NCBI GenBank assembly: GCA_947259865.1
Contig: CAMYNZ010000154.1
Span: forward strand, 1-8,487
Source: an uncultured Desulfobacterales bacterium
GTDB lineage: Bacteria > Desulfobacterota > Desulfobacteria > Desulfobacterales > G020354645
Length of the DNA: 8,487 nucleotides
Direction of reading: 5' to 3'
The position numbers were made by a program, and so were the translations under genes. The number at the start of each line of letters is the position of its first letter. Position 1 is the first letter of the stretch. The notes beneath the pieces were generated by a model that saw only the letters and a program-made list of their open reading frames with translations, was not told where the DNA came from and ran no database searches. Positions 5,907 through 8,487 of this stretch are shown piece by piece.

Positions 5907-6004
5907 ATTTCGCCCGCAATGACTCTACACTTATGCTCAATTAGCACAAAACTTAATTCTATCAAATCCCGCCGTATGTATGCAATCCCCAATATTGTAT
6001 AAAC

Positions 6005-7219
6005 CTACTCAAAAAACGGATAAAAGATTACAAATTGCAGAAAAATAAGATTTCTTTTGGCCGATTCATTTGCCACCTCATCTTTGGATCGCGTATAAAT
6101 ATAGGATGCATCTAAAACAACGTCATCCCTGATTTCATAATGGAGTGCGGATTGGAGACGCAACGTTTTTTCATCAATATCCTCGGTGGCAAAGGTCCCC
6201 TGGTCTGCCTGGTTTAAATAGTAACCAATTTTAAATGAGCCTTTGAAATTATAGGTAAATCGGTGGCTTATATCAAATTTCAGGGCTGTTCTTTCTGTGA
6301 CAGCATTTCTGCCGCTGGCCGCCTGAATGTCGTGAGAAAAGGTTAAGTTCTGTCTTGTGAATTCGTCTTTATAAGAAAGGCGAAGTTGCCCGGTGAAACC
6401 CGATTCGTGTTCACTCAGATCTGATGTCGGCACTACCGGCTGATCTTCACGGCGTTGCTTCGTATAGCGGCCTCCAAGATCGATGAGCAACCCGAGTCTT
6501 TCGGTTATCTCATGGCTGGCCCCGATCGTCCCCAAATAGTTAGTAACCTTGATATCCGGATAATCGTATCGATTGTAATCGATGTTCATACGGGTTGAGG
6601 TCGATGGGAGGTACTTGGCCAGGCGATGGGTAACCGTTAGGCCGGCATTATGTGAATCATAATCAGCGGATGTTGGATTTTCAAAATCCTGATTGACATA
6701 GGCATAGGCCAGGGAGGCTGCAGTGTTTTCGGAGACCGAATATTTCCCGGCCAGTGAAATGTCACGGCGGTAGCGAAGAAATCTATCCAGGACAAGACCG
6801 GTCGTCTCGATATCTCTGTCCGGGCGGGAATCCTTGATATATTCAAATTCACCCGACAGGTTTAATCTGGGGTCCAACCGGTGCTCGATACGGGTGTTAA
6901 AAAATTGGTCAATATCATTAAGCTCATCATTTTCAGCATAATAAATCCCATCCAAACGGCCGAATAACATTATACCAGAACGTTCGGCAATGTCACTGAA
7001 AGCAAGCGCCGGTGAGACTGTGGTAATAAAATCATCTAATTTGTTAGACGGGGTGATAAATATGTTGTCATTGTATTCCTCTTTTAGAGCAAGGCTGGCA
7101 TCCAGCTTCAAATTGTCTCCGTGGGAAATGTTGGTATCGTAAAGATGGGCAATAAGTGAGATCGCTATGATGGCTAATATCCGGAACTTTCCCAATTGAG
7201 GACATTGGTTGGGGGTCAT
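6005..7219 (-). CDS. Outer-membrane beta-barrel protein of the exopolysaccharide locus (probable export porin)
   Basis: The 404-residue protein begins with a signal peptide: basic KFR (11-13), a hydrophobic core (about 14-27) and likely cleavage near residue 34 (ISHG/D). The mature part consists of alternating polar/hydrophobic strands joined by acidic loops, for example TRMNIDYNRYDYP (209-221), LKFDISHRFTYNFKGSFKIG (313-332) and ALHYEIRDDVVLDASYIYT (358-376). It ends in an aromatic-rich strand, FVIFYPFFE, although the last residue is Glu rather than the usual Phe. The early motif EEYNDNIFITPSNKLDDFIT (47-66) is typical of beta-barrel proteins encoded in PEP-CTERM/exopolysaccharide loci. The gene starts 25 nt after the export gene, with only a weak AAGA ahead of its ATG. 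I infer that it is the outer-membrane pore used by the short export protein next to it. A structural or adhesion role is the alternative. Confidence 0.75.
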   Translation of the reverse strand: MTPNQCPQLGKFRILAIIAISLIAHLYDTNISHGDNLKLDASLALKEEYNDNIFITPSNKLDDFITTVSPALAFSDIAERSGIMLFGRLDGIYYAENDELNDIDQFFNTRIEHRLDPRLNLSGEFEYIKDSRPDRDIETTGLVLDRFLRYRRDISLAGKYSVSENTAASLAYAYVNQDFENPTSADYDSHNAGLTVTHRLAKYLPSTSTRMNIDYNRYDYPDIKVTNYLGTIGASHEITERLGLLIDLGGRYTKQRREDQPVVPTSDLSEHESGFTGQLRLSYKDEFTRQNLTFSHDIQAASGRNAVTERTALKFDISHRFTYNFKGSFKIGYYLNQADQGTFATEDIDEKTLRLQSALHYEIRDDVVLDASYIYTRSKDEVANESAKRNLIFLQFVIFYPFFE

Positions 7220-7244
7220 TTTCTTGCACTGATCGTGTCAGGTA

Positions 7245-7862
7245 TTAGGGTACAACGATAACATCACCTCGCACCAATCGTACATTCTGATTGAGGTGCT
7301 TGCCTTCGGTAACATCGCCATATCTAAATTCAAATATTTGCGTTCCTGTCTGTGTTTCACGGAATATTTTAATTTTATTTTTTTTTGCGAAAGGATTGAG
7401 ACCGCCGGCTATGGCAAGCGCCTGAAGTACGTTTATAGTGGTGTTAATAGCATAACGACCGGGACTATTCACCTTGCCAATGACATAAATCTGCAAACTG
7501 TTGACTTCATGAATTGCCACAGATAAATTCGGCTGAGGCACAAATCGCTTAATCTTAAATTCCAGTTCTTGTTTTAAGCGGCCTAAAGTTAAACCCTGGG
7601 CCCTGACTTCTCCAATGAGTGGAAAAGATATATTGCCGTCCGGCAGTACAACAACCAGTTTGGTCATAGCTGCTTCCTTCCAGACCGAAATATCAAGCAC
7701 ATCACCGGGACCGATGACATAATTGTTTCCGATGGGTGGTTTTGGATTATCATTTGATTGCAACGGGGACAAAGGCTCTGAAGCCAAACACTTGGCCTGA
7801 TGGATAATACTGAGCATGCAGATTATTAGGCCGAGTAACAGGACCTGGGTAATACGTTTCAT
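7245..7862 (-). CDS. Polysaccharide export protein, short Wza/OPX type (PES + SLBB domains)
   Basis: The 205-residue protein has a signal peptide (hydrophobic core about 7-20, probable signal peptidase I cleavage after CLA, near residue 28). The polysaccharide export domain follows (about 47-120: YVIGPGDVLDISVW at 48-61, PDGNISFPLIGEV at 74-86), then one SLBB domain (about 123-170: YVIGKVNSPGRY at 126-137). It ends soon after, at RGDVIVVP. Wza is about 380 residues and has further SLBB-like repeats and a C-terminal helix that forms its own outer-membrane pore. This protein lacks that part, so it belongs to the short OPX class that needs a separate beta-barrel porin. The adjacent gene supplies a candidate. 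The Cys at 25 is preceded by QAK, a poor lipobox. The GGGGAG at 7868-7873, 5 nt from the ATG, supports this start. Confidence 0.92.
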   Translation of the reverse strand: MKRITQVLLLGLIICMLSIIHQAKCLASEPLSPLQSNDNPKPPIGNNYVIGPGDVLDISVWKEAAMTKLVVVLPDGNISFPLIGEVRAQGLTLGRLKQELEFKIKRFVPQPNLSVAIHEVNSLQIYVIGKVNSPGRYAINTTINVLQALAIAGGLNPFAKKNKIKIFRETQTGTQIFEFRYGDVTEGKHLNQNVRLVRGDVIVVP

Positions 7863-7867
7863 AATTG

Positions 7868-7873
7868 CTCCCC
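7868..7873 (-). promoter_or_regulatory. Ribosome binding site of the export gene
   Basis: The minus strand reads GGGGAG followed by CAATT and the ATG at 7862. It lies in the 29-nt gap after the TPR gene, which suggests one operon with independent initiation. Confidence 0.7.
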
Positions 7874-7891
7874 AATAACAGTTGCTGTGGA

Positions 7892-8487
7892 TCAGCCGAT
7901 TTCAGCCAGTGTTTTTTCCGCCTCTTCTTTGCCCTCAAATTGCTCGCTGCTTTCGAGGGCTTTTTCAAGTTTATTTTTAGCAGCATCAAATTGTCCGCGT
8001 CTGAAAAGCACCATTCCCATATGGTAATTAAGGGTCGGGTCTTCAGGCTTCAAATAAAGGGCTTGTTCGATTTGCCCCAGCGCTCGATCGAGATTTCCCA
8101 TTTTAAAATAAATCCAGCCAATTGTATCGAGTATACGATACTCATTGGGCCTCTGGCGCAAGGCCCCGCGGGCATAGCTTAATGCCGTTTCAAGATTTTG
8201 GGGCGAATCCGTTTGTTCACTGATAACAAAGGCCAGATTATTGGCGGCAACCCATAGATCCGGATTTACTTCCAGTGCTTTTTTGTAAACCGCTATGGCG
8301 TTGGAATAATCCTTGTTTTGGTGATGAAGGTTGCCCAGCGATAAATAGGCCGAAAAATTTCGTGGATTGGCTTTCAAGGCGGTTTGTAATTTTTGAATGG
8401 CTGCAGGTGTATTACCCTGAATGATAAATAAGCGCGCCCATGCATTATAGGGTGCTTGCCATCCGGGGCGAAGCTTAATGGTCTTTT
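7892..8487 (-). CDS. Tetratricopeptide repeat protein, C-terminal part (PrsT-like)
   Basis: The frame is open from the right window edge to a TGA at 7892-7894 and gives 197 residues, so the N-terminal part is missing. An internal TTG at 8377 is not needed as a start, because the TPR pattern continues upstream of it. About five TPR units are visible (roughly 7-40, 41-74, 75-112, 113-146 and 147-179), with typical signatures such as AYLSLGNLHHQ, ILDTIGWIYFKMG and LNYHMGMVLFRRG. The third unit has a few extra residues. The protein ends in a charged helix, EEAEKTLAEIG. TPR arrays mediate protein contacts. In exosortase-linked polysaccharide loci a large TPR protein (PrsT type) often sits just upstream of the export gene, as here. 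Assignment to that family is by context, and a general TPR protein cannot be excluded. Confidence 0.85.
   Translation of the reverse strand, partial: KTIKLRPGWQAPYNAWARLFIIQGNTPAAIQKLQTALKANPRNFSAYLSLGNLHHQNKDYSNAIAVYKKALEVNPDLWVAANNLAFVISEQTDSPQNLETALSYARGALRQRPNEYRILDTIGWIYFKMGNLDRALGQIEQALYLKPEDPTLNYHMGMVLFRRGQFDAAKNKLEKALESSEQFEGKEEAEKTLAEIG

Noticed and set aside
5893..6004. Internal promoter ahead of the co-polymerase gene (TAGAAT as -10)
   Set aside because: The -10 is fair, but the best -35 at suitable spacing (TTGCAT) matches only three positions.
7786..7790. Lipobox in the export protein (Cys25)
   Set aside because: The residues before the cysteine are Q-A-K. Lys at -1 does not fit the lipobox, so ordinary signal peptidase cleavage after CLA is more likely.
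1..8487. CRISPR array, tRNA, rRNA or complete insertion sequence
   Set aside because: No regularly spaced direct repeats, no cloverleaf-like sequence and no transposase frame were seen on either strand.

Overview
The window looks like a chromosomal segment of an anaerobic, Gram-negative bacterium, most likely Desulfobacterota (Desulfobacterales-like). I infer this from three things: an outer-membrane exopolysaccharide export locus of the exosortase (XrtA/PEP-CTERM) type, acyl-CoA metabolism genes (thiolase, electron transfer flavoprotein, short-chain dehydrogenase), and GC-rich palindromic repeats in the intergenic regions. The lineage is an inference from gene content. No rRNA, tRNA or lineage marker is present.

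Layout from left to right. Positions 1-105 (+) are the last 34 codons of a thiolase. A perfect 23-bp inverted repeat of REP/REPIN type (118-182) follows, then a very AT-rich gap with no gene (183-438). A short-chain dehydrogenase/reductase (439-1197, -) converges on the thiolase. Between this gene and etfA lies a compact inverted-repeat element of about 330 bp (1249-1578). Its two ends carry matching outer repeats and matching hairpins, and the hairpins share one loop sequence. Next come etfA (1604-2596, -) and etfB (2603-3382, -), 6 nt apart, encoding both subunits of an electron transfer flavoprotein.

The right half (3442-8487, all -) is an exopolysaccharide assembly and export operon. In transcription order it holds a TPR protein (cut by the window edge), a short Wza/OPX-type export protein, an outer-membrane beta-barrel protein, a Wzz-type polysaccharide co-polymerase with no kinase domain, and a separate cytoplasmic BY-type tyrosine autokinase with a YYYTY tail. 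Together they can form an envelope-spanning route: kinase plus co-polymerase at the inner membrane, OPX protein in the periplasm, and the beta-barrel as probable outer-membrane pore. Polymerase, glycosyltransferases and exosortase are not in the window.

All complete genes are on the minus strand. The intergenic distances (6 to 112 nt) from the TPR gene down to etfA would allow one long transcript, although joining polysaccharide export to ETF makes no obvious functional sense. The least explained feature is the 330-bp structured element. Its two terminal hairpins differ by four compensatory base-pair changes while keeping an identical 7-nt loop, which suggests selection on a folded DNA or RNA structure. 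Its outer terminus also coincides with the -35 region of the best promoter candidate for the dehydrogenase gene.
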